DNA of 47,083 bases from NCBI GenBank assembly GCA_910587155.1, contig CAJULA010000020.1:12697-59779 (forward strand). Reading direction: 5' to 3'. The notes under the pieces were generated by a model, which was given only the letters and a program-made list of their open reading frames with translations, had not been told where the DNA came from and did no database searches. Positions 7,719-15,751 of this stretch are shown piece by piece (the first letter of the stretch is position 1; each line of letters begins with the position of its first letter). The stretch is from an uncultured Lachnospiraceae bacterium. Lineage in GTDB: Bacteria; Bacillota; Clostridia; Lachnospirales; Lachnospiraceae. Made by a program: the position numbers and the translations under genes.

Positions 7719-10040
7719 TTAATAGCTGCTCATAGGGTCCAGATCAAACTGTACATTTTCTTTCCCTGTTTTGCCCTTCTCCAGAAAAGACTCCAGCCTC
7801 TCTCTGACCCCGATCAGCTGTCTGCGCTCGCTGCTCTTTATATAAAATACCATCCGGTACTGATCACCGATCTTGCCAACGGCTGCCGGCGCAGGGCCGA
7901 TGACCTGAATCCGGCCGACGCCATCGGCTGATTCTTCCCGATCCGCACGTCCGGCCAGTGCCCGGCTCTTCTGCGCCAGGCATCCGGCCAGTCTCCTGCC
8001 GCTCTCTTCCTCCGCGGAGACAACCAGCACCGCCAGCATATGTCCCGCAGGAGGATATCCCATCAGTGCCCGGTAACCCATTTCTTCCTGATAAAATCCT
8101 GTGTAATCCTGCCTTGATGCACACACGATACTATGATGCTCCGGCTGATACGTCTGAATAACCACCTCACCCGGCTTCGTTCCCCGGCCGGCCCGGCCGG
8201 CCGCCTGGGTCAGGAGCTGGAACGTCCGCTCTCCGGCGCGGTAATCACCTGCATGAAGAGACATATCCGCCGCCAGAATCCCCACCAGAGTCACATTCGG
8301 AAAATCATGGCCCTTGACTATCATCTGTGTGCCTACCAGGATATCGGCTCCTCCCTGGGAAAAAGCAGTCAGTATCTTTTCATAGCTGCCCTTCTTCCTC
8401 GTTGTATCCGCATCCATCCGCAAAACGCCGGCCTGCGGATACAGTCGGCGGAGCATTTCCTCAATCTGCTCTGTCCCTGCCCGAAATCCCATAATATACC
8501 GGGAAGCGCAGACCGGACAGCTTTTCACCATCGGCTGCTCATAACCGCAGTAATGACATACAAGCCGCCCGCCGCCGTGCTCCGACAGGGAAACATCACA
8601 ATGCGGACATTTCATCACATGCCCGCAGGAGCGACAGGATACAAACCCCGCATACCCTCTGCGGTTCAGAAACAGCATACTCTGTTCGCCCCGGGAAAGT
8701 CGCTGTTCCAGTAATGCCTGCAGCCTGCGGCTGAATACGCTGCGGTTCCCCGCCTTCAGTTCGGCCCGCAGATCTTCCACATAGACCTTCGCGAGCGTCC
8801 CGCCTGTCAGACGTCTGCGCAGTTCAAAACGTCGGATCAGTCCCTGGCAGGATGCATAATAAGCCTCCAGAGACGGTGTGGCAGAACCAAGTACCAGACT
8901 GGCCCCGTAGTAGGAAGCCAGTTGTTCTGCCACCTCTCTGGCATGATATTTGGGCATGGTTTCACTTTTATAACTGTTTTCATGTTCTTCATCCATGATA
9001 ATCAGTCCCAGGCGCTCAAAAGGGGTGAACAGCGCTGATCTGGGGCCGATGATAATGTCAATCTCGCCCTTCGCCGCCCGCTCGCACTGATCATACCGCT
9101 CGCCGGCGGAAAGCCGGGAATGCAGTACCGATACACGATCGCCGAACCGTGCGGTAAAACGCGATACCGTCTGATAAGTCAGGGCAATCTCCGGAATCAG
9201 CATAATCGCCTGCCTGCCCAGAGACACGATCCCGGCAATCAGCTCTATATAAACCTCTGTCTTGCCGCTGCCGGTAATCCCGTGAATCAGATAAGTACCC
9301 GGCCGGCCGCCCTGATATTCCGCCAGCACCTCCTGTACAATATACTGCTGTTCCCGGCTCAGTGCAACACGCTGCGCCGGCCCCTTTCTCATACTGCCCA
9401 CGGCGTCCCGGTAACTGTATTCTGACGATACTGTCACAATTTTCTTTTCTTCCAGCGCCCGTATCACCCCGGGAGTGACGGAAAGCGCTCCGGTAGCATA
9501 CTCGTAGGAAATTTCGCCCTTTTCATACAGGCCTTCCAACAGACGCAGCCGGGCCTTCTGATGCTTCCTGCGGCACTCTTCCAGCAGACGCTTTGCCTCA
9601 TCCCCGGAAACAGCAAGCGTAATCCGACGCTTCACCGGAGTCCTGATCTTACGACGGGCCGGCAGCACCGTTTTCAGAGCCGTAATCATAGTGGAACCAT
9701 AACGCTCTCTCATCCATGACGCCAGTCTGATCTGGTTGCCCCGAACCAGTACACCCTGATCGGAGATACACAGAATGTCTTTTAATTTTTCCACCTCATA
9801 CGCCGGCGTATCGGTCAGTTCTGTCACATATCCGCCAAGCTCCCGGTTTCCCGCTCCGAACGGAACAATCACATACATGCCTGCTTCTATCTTCCCCCGG
9901 AGGGCATCCGGTATCCGATATTGAAAAGGACGGTCTACTTTTTCATGAGAAATCTCTATAATAATATTGGCATATTTCCATAAATGATCCTGCCCCTCAT
10001 AAAGGGTGCCTTCTGTCATGGGCGGCAGGCCCTCTGTCAT
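7719..10040 (-). CDS. priA: Primosomal replication restart helicase PriA
   Basis: 773 aa superfamily 2 DNA helicase that reloads the replisome at stalled forks. N-terminal DNA-binding domain (about 20-120), Walker A GITGSGKT at 254-261, DEEH box near 350, then a cysteine-rich zinc region (CRSCGHVMKCPHC, CHYCG, CPVC) and helicase motif VI QAAGRAGR. The ATG at 10040 overlaps the murE stop (ATGA), with AGGA 8 bases upstream. A second in-frame ATG (10019) is possible but has a poorer site. def follows. Confidence 0.96.
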   Translation of the reverse strand: MTEGLPPMTEGTLYEGQDHLWKYANIIIEISHEKVDRPFQYRIPDALRGKIEAGMYVIVPFGAGNRELGGYVTELTDTPAYEVEKLKDILCISDQGVLVRGNQIRLASWMRERYGSTMITALKTVLPARRKIRTPVKRRITLAVSGDEAKRLLEECRRKHQKARLRLLEGLYEKGEISYEYATGALSVTPGVIRALEEKKIVTVSSEYSYRDAVGSMRKGPAQRVALSREQQYIVQEVLAEYQGGRPGTYLIHGITGSGKTEVYIELIAGIVSLGRQAIMLIPEIALTYQTVSRFTARFGDRVSVLHSRLSAGERYDQCERAAKGEIDIIIGPRSALFTPFERLGLIIMDEEHENSYKSETMPKYHAREVAEQLASYYGASLVLGSATPSLEAYYASCQGLIRRFELRRRLTGGTLAKVYVEDLRAELKAGNRSVFSRRLQALLEQRLSRGEQSMLFLNRRGYAGFVSCRSCGHVMKCPHCDVSLSEHGGGRLVCHYCGYEQPMVKSCPVCASRYIMGFRAGTEQIEEMLRRLYPQAGVLRMDADTTRKKGSYEKILTAFSQGGADILVGTQMIVKGHDFPNVTLVGILAADMSLHAGDYRAGERTFQLLTQAAGRAGRGTKPGEVVIQTYQPEHHSIVCASRQDYTGFYQEEMGYRALMGYPPAGHMLAVLVVSAEEESGRRLAGCLAQKSRALAGRADREESADGVGRIQVIGPAPAAVGKIGDQYRMVFYIKSSERRQLIGVRERLESFLEKGKTGKENVQFDLDPMSSY

Positions 10041-11515
10041 AAGCCCGTTCCTCTCTCCCGAAGGATTTCCCCGATCAGTACCCTCTCATCCATAGGATAC
10101 TTTACGCCTCTGATCTCCTGATAATCCTCATGACCCTTGCCTGCCAGCACAATAATGTCGCCCGGCTCACCATGACTGATCACATAACGGATGGCTTCCT
10201 TCCTGTCACAGATCTCCACATACGCCCCCTCAGTCCCTGAAATCCCGGTCTTAATATCATTGATAATGTCCTGAGGCTCCTCAAATCTGGGGTTGTCAGA
10301 CGTGATCACACTCAGATCAGCCAGGCGCCCGCTCACTTCTCCCATTTCAAACCGACGCATTCTGGAACGGTTCCCGCCGCATCCAAACAGGCAGACAAGC
10401 CTCTTCGGATGATATTCCCGCAGAGTGGTCAGCAGACTCTCCAGAGCCATTGCATTATGCGCATAGTCGATCATCAGCGTAAAAGCATCCGACACCCGCA
10501 CAATCTCGATCCTGCCTTTCACATGGGCATGCAGAAGGGCCTCCCTGATATCTTCGCCGGATACCCCAAAATGGCGGCAGATAGCAATGGCTGTCAATGC
10601 ATTGTATACGGAAAAGCGGCCCGGCGTCTCCGTCTCCACCGCCAGTTCCATCAGCCCCTTTACTTTAAAATCCACCCCCAGAGCGCCCGGTTTTGTCACC
10701 AGATGCATCTCATATGCCTGCAGATCAGCGCCTTCGGCAAATCCATAGGTTTCCAGCATGCAGGTATGGCCTTCTGTCACTTTCCGCCAGTGCGTGTCAT
10801 CACAATTGACAATCCCCACCCCGCATTGCCGAAACAATCGTCCCTTGCATGCCATATATTCCTCAAAATCCGCATGTTCATTGGGACCGATGTGGTCCGG
10901 TTCTATATTGGTAAAAATACCGAAATCAAACAAAAAGCCCTGCGTTCTGTGCATCATCAGCCCCTGAGAGGATACTTCCATCACCACCGTGTCACACCCA
11001 CAGTCCGCCATCTGCCTGAAATACCCCTGCAAAAGATAGGATTCCGGTGTGGTATTGCCTGCCGGAATATGCGTATCCCCAATGATCGTCTCAATCGTAC
11101 CGACAAGCCCCACCCTGTGGCCCGCATGTTCCAGAATGGATTTCACCAGATACGTGGTCGTCGTTTTTCCCTTTGTCCCGGTGATACCTATGATCTTCAT
11201 CTCCTCTGCCGGATTGCCAAACCAGGCGGCAGACAGAAAAGCCAGCGCATATCTGGTATCTTCCACAAGGATCAGTGTCACATCACAATCTTCCGGCAGC
11301 TCCACCTCTTTCTGCGCGACAATGACCGCTGCCCCCTCTCCGGCCGCCTGCGCCGCAAAACTGTGCCCGTCCGCATTGGCACCGACAAGGCAGACAAACA
11401 TGCAGTCTTTTTCTATTTTTCTGGAATCATAGACAAGTGCGGACACTTCCCTGTCAGGATCCCCTTTCACACATGTAAATGTCAGTTTCTTCAATAGTTC
11501 CGAAGCACATACCAT
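10037..11515 (-). CDS. murE: UDP-MurNAc-tripeptide synthetase (Mur ligase MurE)
   Basis: 492 aa cytoplasmic ATP-dependent ligase adding the third residue of the peptidoglycan stem. Mur N-terminal domain (DSRKI), ATP-binding GITGTKGKTTTT (110-121), NTTPE, the EVSSQGL motif, ACKGRLF with the carbamylated Lys, and TSDNPRFEEP; the DNPR motif favours meso-diaminopimelate. The frame opens at ATG 11560, but the predicted promoter -10 at 11571-11576 would put the transcript start next to it. ATG 11515 has AGAGGA 6 bases upstream, so it is preferred. The alternative start adds 15 Lys/Arg-rich residues. Confidence 0.93.
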   Translation of the reverse strand: MVCASELLKKLTFTCVKGDPDREVSALVYDSRKIEKDCMFVCLVGANADGHSFAAQAAGEGAAVIVAQKEVELPEDCDVTLILVEDTRYALAFLSAAWFGNPAEEMKIIGITGTKGKTTTTYLVKSILEHAGHRVGLVGTIETIIGDTHIPAGNTTPESYLLQGYFRQMADCGCDTVVMEVSSQGLMMHRTQGFLFDFGIFTNIEPDHIGPNEHADFEEYMACKGRLFRQCGVGIVNCDDTHWRKVTEGHTCMLETYGFAEGADLQAYEMHLVTKPGALGVDFKVKGLMELAVETETPGRFSVYNALTAIAICRHFGVSGEDIREALLHAHVKGRIEIVRVSDAFTLMIDYAHNAMALESLLTTLREYHPKRLVCLFGCGGNRSRMRRFEMGEVSGRLADLSVITSDNPRFEEPQDIINDIKTGISGTEGAYVEICDRKEAIRYVISHGEPGDIIVLAGKGHEDYQEIRGVKYPMDERVLIGEILRERGTGL

Positions 11516-11570
11516 GACCATTCCTCTTTTCTTTCCTGATTCCTTTCTGTTCTTTTTCATGCTTCCTTAT

Positions 11571-11599
11571 AAAATAACATAAAACCAAACTCTTTTCAA
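11571..11599 (-). promoter_or_regulatory. Promoter for murE-priA operon
   Basis: Read on the minus strand, TTGAAA (11594-11599) and TATTTT (11571-11576) are 17 bases apart. This is a plausible sigma-A promoter and supports the inner murE start at 11515. Confidence 0.5.
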
Positions 11600-11727
11600 C
11601 AAAACGAGGCGCATTGGACACGGCGTATATATGGCAGTAATGGTTCTGATACAGCTTTTCGCATTTTTTATCCCCGTTTTATGTTTTATTTATAATTTTA
11701 TGTTTTATTTCACAAACCGGACACACT

Positions 11728-11756
11728 TTGAACACATTTCTAAGTTATAGTAATAA
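11728..11756 (+). promoter_or_regulatory. Weak candidate promoter upstream of the 11795 terminator
   Basis: TTGAAC (11728-11733) and TAATAA (11751-11756) with a 17-base spacer. If active, it would give a transcript of about 70 bases ending at the 11795-11834 hairpin. The -10 match is poor, and the surrounding sequence is AT-rich, so chance is possible. The rest of 11600-11727 shows only AT-rich sequence. Confidence 0.3.
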
Positions 11757-11794
11757 CCAGATAGTCGAACAACAACTCACTATCTCCCCCTCAT

Positions 11795-11834
11795 AAAAAG
11801 AAAAACCCCCGTTGCCCCGGGGGTTTTTCTTTTT
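11795..11834. terminator. Perfect bidirectional terminator hairpin
   Basis: A perfect 17-bp inverted repeat with a 6-base loop: left arm 11795-11811 (A-rich then CCCCCG), loop TTGCCC, right arm 11818-11834 (CGGGGG then T-rich). It works as an intrinsic terminator on either strand. It lies between the divergent genes murE and the DUF4397 gene, where no coding transcript should end. Confidence 0.85.
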
Positions 11835-11840
11835 CCCATT

Positions 11841-11869
11841 TTCACACTTCTCCTCCCCTGTCATACAAT
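11841..11869 (+). promoter_or_regulatory. Promoter for the DUF4397 repeat gene
   Basis: TTCACA (11841-11846) and TACAAT (11864-11869) are 17 bases apart, each one or two changes from the sigma-A consensus. The start site would be about 11876, giving a 26-base leader with GAGGG before ATG 11902. Confidence 0.65.
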
Positions 11870-11901
11870 ACAGTATATCATCATTGTAAATGAGGGTTAT
11901 T

Positions 11902-12900
11902 ATGAATTCCAACGAGTACATGAACGATAACGGTGCCACACCCGTGATCCCGCTTCCCAATCCCGGCGAAGGCGGCCCCGTCTATCCCGGCAACGATTTC
12001 GGCAATGGGAGCGATGGCGCCACACCTGTCATTCCACTCCCCAATCCCGGTGAAGGCGGCCCTGTCTATCCCGGCAACAACGGCTCCGGCGGCAATGACA
12101 GCGCCACACCTGTCATTCCGCTTCCCAATCCCGGTGAAGGCGGCCCCGTCTATCCCGGCAACAACGGCTCCGGCGGCAACATCAACGTCGGCATGCCCGT
12201 GATTCCGCTCCCCAACCCCGGTGAGGGCGGCCCTGTATTTTCCGGAAATAATTCCTCCGGTTTTCAGGGGACGATCATCACCGTGCTGCCGCGCCCTGTC
12301 ACTCCCTGCTTCTATTGCAATTCCAACAGCTATGGCACAATCCGCTTCCTGAATGCGGCAATCGGCTATATGCCTTTTGTGATTTCTGTCAATAACCGTA
12401 CGGCTGTGGACACCCTGGAATATGCCGAAGTCAGCGAATACGGGCGAATCTCTTCCGGGTATCAGACGATCACTGTCTCCGGCAGAAACGGTTACATCTA
12501 CATCAGCAAGCAGATCAGAGTCAATGTGGGCGCTACCATGACCGTGGCAATCGTCAACACCGCAGGCGGACTTAACCTCGTGGAGATCAATGACGCGCCC
12601 TGCTATACTCCCATGGGCGGTTCCTGTATCCGTGTCAGCAATCTCTCCCACAATGCCGGCCCGCTTACCCTCTCCACCTATTCCGGCAATGTGGTATTCC
12701 GCAATGTAAACTTTATGGAAGTCACCAATTATGTCAGAGTCGTTCCGGCACGCTACGAAATCTTTGTATCCAATCCGAACGAAGTGCTGCTCTCCACTGA
12801 GATCACGGCACGCAGCAACTCCCAGTACACCATTTATATGTTCAACTGGAACGAATCACCCACCGCAATCCGGACACTGATTATCGAAGACCGGAGATAA
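11902..12900 (+). CDS. Tandem-repeat protein with DUF4397-like domain
   Basis: 332 aa. The N-terminal ~115 residues hold four copies of a unit built around PVIPLPNPGEGGPVYPGN, spaced 28, 28 and 29 residues, with Gly/Asn/Ser linkers. After a Cys pair (CFYC) come two beta-rich stretches resembling DUF4397 (IRFLNAAIGYMPFVISVNN; CIRVSNLSHNAG), a family often found on cell surfaces. There is no N-terminal signal peptide or anchor, so the location is unclear. An in-frame ATG at 11890 exists, but GAGGG is correctly placed for 11902. It has its own promoter and ends before a terminator. The function is unknown; a spore- or envelope-associated role is only a guess. Confidence 0.8.
   Translation: MNSNEYMNDNGATPVIPLPNPGEGGPVYPGNDFGNGSDGATPVIPLPNPGEGGPVYPGNNGSGGNDSATPVIPLPNPGEGGPVYPGNNGSGGNINVGMPVIPLPNPGEGGPVFSGNNSSGFQGTIITVLPRPVTPCFYCNSNSYGTIRFLNAAIGYMPFVISVNNRTAVDTLEYAEVSEYGRISSGYQTITVSGRNGYIYISKQIRVNVGATMTVAIVNTAGGLNLVEINDAPCYTPMGGSCIRVSNLSHNAGPLTLSTYSGNVVFRNVNFMEVTNYVRVVPARYEIFVSNPNEVLLSTEITARSNSQYTIYMFNWNESPTAIRTLIIEDRR
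11935..12260 (+). repeat. Four tandem 84-87 bp coding repeats
   Basis: The codons for PVIPLPNPGEGGPVYPGN recur with starts at about 11941, 12025, 12109 and 12196 (periods 84, 84, 87 bp). Copies 2 and 3 are nearly identical at DNA level while copies 1 and 4 have drifted, as expected for duplication by slippage or unequal exchange. The last copy ends PVFSGN. Confidence 0.9.
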
Positions 12901-12935
12901 AAAAGCCAGAGACGGCCGGTCATCCGGCCGCCTCT
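12899..12935 (-). terminator. Terminator between the convergent DUF4397 and DUF1349 genes
   Basis: A 12-bp stem (12908-12919 with 12924-12935; one G-U pair on the minus strand) with a 4-base loop. On the minus strand GGCTTTTTT follows, so it terminates the DUF1349 gene; the plus side lacks a good T run. Confidence 0.7.
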
Positions 12936-13541
12936 TCACGCTTCCTCAGGCTTTTGCCCGTCATGTGCCTTCCACTGACATTCCGTCAGCCGCATCTCCG
13001 AAAATACGGCCCGGAAAGAAGATTCTTCCGGCGAACAGGCATAGATTCCGAACTGAATTTTTTTATCCCCCTGATACATATGACAGATACGCATCTGCTG
13101 AAAAGACACGCCGTCCCGGGAGCACGCAATACAGTAATCATCTTCTCTTCTGCTGAAACGATACCACATGGACTTTATGGAAGCGTCTATCTCTGTGGTC
13201 GCCCAGTCCGAATATCCATGATTGGTAACCACACTGCCCAGATGCTGAAAGGTGTCATTTTCATACTCGACGGATGCCTTCAACCAGTTTTCACCGTCCA
13301 GATACATCACAATCCCGCACTGGTCAAACCTGTGATGACTTTCCGCAAACTCAGTTTTCACAATAAAACTGAAAAACCGCTCCTCACTCTCCATCTGCAG
13401 GACAGGCGCATTGTCATTTCTGAAATGATAATATGTCCTCTGCCAGAGATCCGTATGCGGTTTTGTCACAATCTCAATACGCCCATCGCTGATATCGAAG
13501 CTTTCCGGTTCTCTTGTCCACTTAAATTGTGTAAGATCCAT
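12936..13541 (-). CDS. DUF1349 (concanavalin-like fold) protein
   Basis: 201 aa cytoplasmic protein matching the DUF1349/COG3506 family, a jelly-roll fold related to carbohydrate-binding proteins. Typical features are FKWTREPESFDI near the N-terminus, QCGIVMYLDGENWLKASVEYEN in the centre, and the final FSEMRLTEC strand. ATG 13541 is chosen because GAGGA sits 7 bases upstream; an upstream ATG at 13568 has only a weak site. The biological role is not established. It lies downstream of the immunity-type genes. Confidence 0.78.
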   Translation of the reverse strand: MDLTQFKWTREPESFDISDGRIEIVTKPHTDLWQRTYYHFRNDNAPVLQMESEERFFSFIVKTEFAESHHRFDQCGIVMYLDGENWLKASVEYENDTFQHLGSVVTNHGYSDWATTEIDASIKSMWYRFSRREDDYCIACSRDGVSFQQMRICHMYQGDKKIQFGIYACSPEESSFRAVFSEMRLTECQWKAHDGQKPEEA

Positions 13542-13607
13542 TGCACTTTCCTCACTTTTTATCGCCATTTACGCTCACCATATGCCCGATGCCCGAAAGG
13601 ACTTAAA

Positions 13608-13952
13608 TCAGTCCGGCTCCGCACGACTGAGAAGATCTGCCATCAAAGCCTGGTCCTCACAGGCGGTTCTAAAAGAACAGATAAACTCCTGCAAAGCTTC
13701 TTTGTCTTTTGAATACGCACAAAACATTCCGGCCTCTGAATCAAAATCAAATTTTCCCATAAGTTGCGGACACTTCTCTTCCAGAAATACTCTGGCAACA
13801 CTTTCCCAATCATAACCGCTGCCCTCAAATCCGCCGTCTTCCCATACTTGCTGCAGATAAAACCCTGCATCCAGACAGACGGAAGCAGTCCCCTGATATT
13901 CTGACCAGCAAAAGGGTGCAATCTCCTGCCTGAATTTTTCACTGATTTCCAT
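13608..13952 (-). CDS. Imm51-type immunity protein
   Basis: 114 aa small acidic protein resembling immunity family 51, which protects against toxins of polymorphic or contact-dependent systems. Family-like features are GFEGSGYDWESVARVFLEE, the FDFDSEAGMFCAYS core and the C-terminal ADLLSRAE. ATG 13952 has AAGGAGGA 7 bases upstream. No partner toxin gene is visible in the window, so it looks like an orphan. The family call is from memory of its conserved motifs. Confidence 0.7.
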   Translation of the reverse strand: MEISEKFRQEIAPFCWSEYQGTASVCLDAGFYLQQVWEDGGFEGSGYDWESVARVFLEEKCPQLMGKFDFDSEAGMFCAYSKDKEALQEFICSFRTACEDQALMADLLSRAEPD

Positions 13953-14024
13953 TACGCGTTCCTCCTTCTACATGTTATGCTCTGTTCCACTGTTCTTTTA
14001 CTGCTCTGATAAGATACGGTTCGG

Positions 14025-14621
14025 TCAGACTGATAAGGAAGAAATCATTTCTTCCAATTCCTGTTTTCTTTTTCGTTCCGTTTCGCCGCCAGACTCATCA
14101 CTTACTACTCTATGTACCAGTTCTACCGTATCTCGAGTCACCAGGCCTATGGCATCTTTCATAAACGGATAGGTAACATCGTCCCTCATTAAGCGGCGTA
14201 CCGTAGCAAATAACCCGAACTCATAACCGCTCTCCTTAACCTCATGCAGATGAGAAAGAAGAAAAACGGCTCCCTCTGACCGGTAATGCCGGACAATATT
14301 ATGAATAATCTCTGTTACCGTATCCATAAAGGATGGCTGATAGCAGGAATCATCCAACATTTCCAGAAAAATAAGAATATCGTCCAGAGAAAATTGCTCC
14401 GGATGATTCAGAAACTCTTCTCTAATCGCATAATAATCATCGGAAGTATCCATATCATCCCCGTCTTCATCAAAAAGAGGGATCCGATCTGTATGAATAC
14501 CGTCGAGAAATTCCATTTTTTCTTTTACTGTCATGGATTTGTATGTACCGGCTTCATAATCCCTGTACTGTTCCACAATTTCCAGGTACTCCTCATGGGA
14601 TTGCGTTTTCCGGTCTGCCAT
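14025..14621 (-). CDS. Hypothetical protein, possible immunity protein
   Basis: 198 aa acidic, helical protein without signal or membrane segments. The middle part (LDDILIFLEMLDDSC, FLLSHLHEVKESGYEFGLF) somewhat resembles Imm30-like immunity proteins, but the match is weak and I do not claim it. ATG 14621 has GAGGTG 6 bases upstream; GTG 14630 is an alternative. It lies 72 bases upstream of the Imm51 gene in the same direction, so the two may be co-transcribed. Confidence 0.65.
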   Translation of the reverse strand: MADRKTQSHEEYLEIVEQYRDYEAGTYKSMTVKEKMEFLDGIHTDRIPLFDEDGDDMDTSDDYYAIREEFLNHPEQFSLDDILIFLEMLDDSCYQPSFMDTVTEIIHNIVRHYRSEGAVFLLSHLHEVKESGYEFGLFATVRRLMRDDVTYPFMKDAIGLVTRDTVELVHRVVSDESGGETERKRKQELEEMISSLSV

Positions 14622-14753
14622 TGCTTTCACCTCACCAATTCTAATCTGCTAAATAATCTGTCAATACTATTTTATCACAAATAAATTCATAAATCCATTT
14701 CGTCTTTTCCTCTTTATGAGACATTACGTTCAGGCACAATCTGCCTGCCCTCA

Positions 14754-14782
14754 TTGACAGTCCTGCTTTCATCTTTTATAAT
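14754..14782 (+). promoter_or_regulatory. Consensus sigma-A promoter
   Basis: TTGACA (14754-14759), a 17-base spacer and TATAAT (14777-14782): a perfect consensus pair. The transcript would start near 14789, just before AAAGGAGA and ATG 14809 of the DUF6881-like gene. Confidence 0.9.
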
Positions 14783-14808
14783 CAAGAAGCCCCGAAAGGA
14801 GACAAAAG

Positions 14809-15141
14809 ATGCAGCAAAGAAAGCAGTTTGAATATATTAAAGTCTATTGGAATCATACATGTCAGGAAGATCCGATCGTGCTTTTTTATGAGGTCGATCC
14901 CGAACAGGAAAGATATGCCACAAGACTGACAGAAATCTTCCGTGACCGGCGGGCGATACCCGTTGTGGAACCTGGTTTTGCCTTTATTACGGAAGCCCCC
15001 GTACCGCCGGTGGAAGAAATCAATCAGAAAGAAAACCGTGATGATTTTTATGCGGAAATTATCTCAAAAGAAGAATTTGAGGCCGTTTATGGTTCTGCCA
15101 TATACCAGGGAGACATCCGCTTTCCCGCCCCGGATGTCTGA
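14809..15141 (+). CDS. DUF6881-like small protein
   Basis: 110 aa soluble acidic protein. FEYIKVYWNHTCQEDPIVLFYEVD, the EIFRDRRA segment and the C-terminal IISKEEFEAVYG fit DUF6881-like proteins, which turn up near polymorphic toxin and immunity loci. Strong AAAGGAG site. It has a perfect consensus promoter, so it should be highly expressed under standard conditions. It diverges from the immunity-like gene at 14621. No toxin partner is seen. Confidence 0.75.
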   Translation: MQQRKQFEYIKVYWNHTCQEDPIVLFYEVDPEQERYATRLTEIFRDRRAIPVVEPGFAFITEAPVPPVEEINQKENRDDFYAEIISKEEFEAVYGSAIYQGDIRFPAPDV

Positions 15142-15166
15142 CCACGATCACCTGGAAAGCGCCGTT

Positions 15167-15598
15167 TCACTCCCACTTAAACAGAATCACACCCGCCAGC
15201 GCCACTGCCATGCCAATCACTTTGCGCAGCACAAGTGGCTCCTTCTCCACACCGAACAGGCCGGCGAGTTCGATCAGATATGCCACGATCAGCTGCGCAA
15301 TCACAATCAGCATCGCCGCTTTCGCAGGCCCCAGCATATCCATGCTCTTGATGACCGTATAGGTGATAAATGCCCCGATGGCACCGCCAAGCAGCATGTA
15401 TCTTGGCCTGACCTGAAATACGCTCATCAGAGAACTCCGGTCCGTCGCCGCCCAGACTGCCAGACAGACAAGCAGTGCCGTAAACTGTACAAACGCACTG
15501 GCAATCCAGATGGTGGATGCCTTTGTCACCTGTGTATTGAAAACGCCCTGTACGCTCATAAGCGCGCCACTCACAAGGGCTATGACCCATCCCAGCAT
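15167..15598 (-). CDS. YdcZ/DUF606-family membrane transporter
   Basis: 143 aa, about five membrane spans, DMT superfamily (DUF606/YdcZ) half-size protein. It begins MLGWVIALVSGALMSVQGVF with the conserved N-terminal helix, and ends VALAGVILFKWE. Members of this family often act in pairs or as dimers; the substrate is unknown. GGGGA lies 9 bases before the ATG. Its end converges with the DUF6881-like gene 25 bases away. Confidence 0.85.
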   Translation of the reverse strand: MLGWVIALVSGALMSVQGVFNTQVTKASTIWIASAFVQFTALLVCLAVWAATDRSSLMSVFQVRPRYMLLGGAIGAFITYTVIKSMDMLGPAKAAMLIVIAQLIVAYLIELAGLFGVEKEPLVLRKVIGMAVALAGVILFKWE

Positions 15599-15751
15599 AT
15601 GAAATAATCCCCTTTTACCATGCAGTATCGTGCATATGATCTGACAGGACCGCCTGCCCGAATCATGATCACATCCTATTTATGTCCATCAGGAAATCAT
15701 TTCATACATCCTGCTGCCAAAAAAGTTTACATCCCCGTCGTCCCCGGGACT

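Noticed and set aside
11745..11960. 71-codon minus frame across the 11795 hairpin
   Set aside because: It spans a perfect terminator and the DUF4397 promoter, has no ribosome site and no family character.
11935..12260. Possible CRISPR-like array
   Set aside because: The units are contiguous coding repeats in frame with no unique spacers.
11881..12651. 256-codon minus-strand frame with internal repeats
   Set aside because: The repeats are the reverse reading of the DUF4397 gene's tandem units; the plus frame has promoter, ribosome site and domain matches.
15599..15751. Small gene between the YdcZ-like gene and the solute-binding protein gene
   Set aside because: The plus frame opening here continues antisense into the solute-binding gene and has no ribosome site; only weak GC-rich stems are seen.
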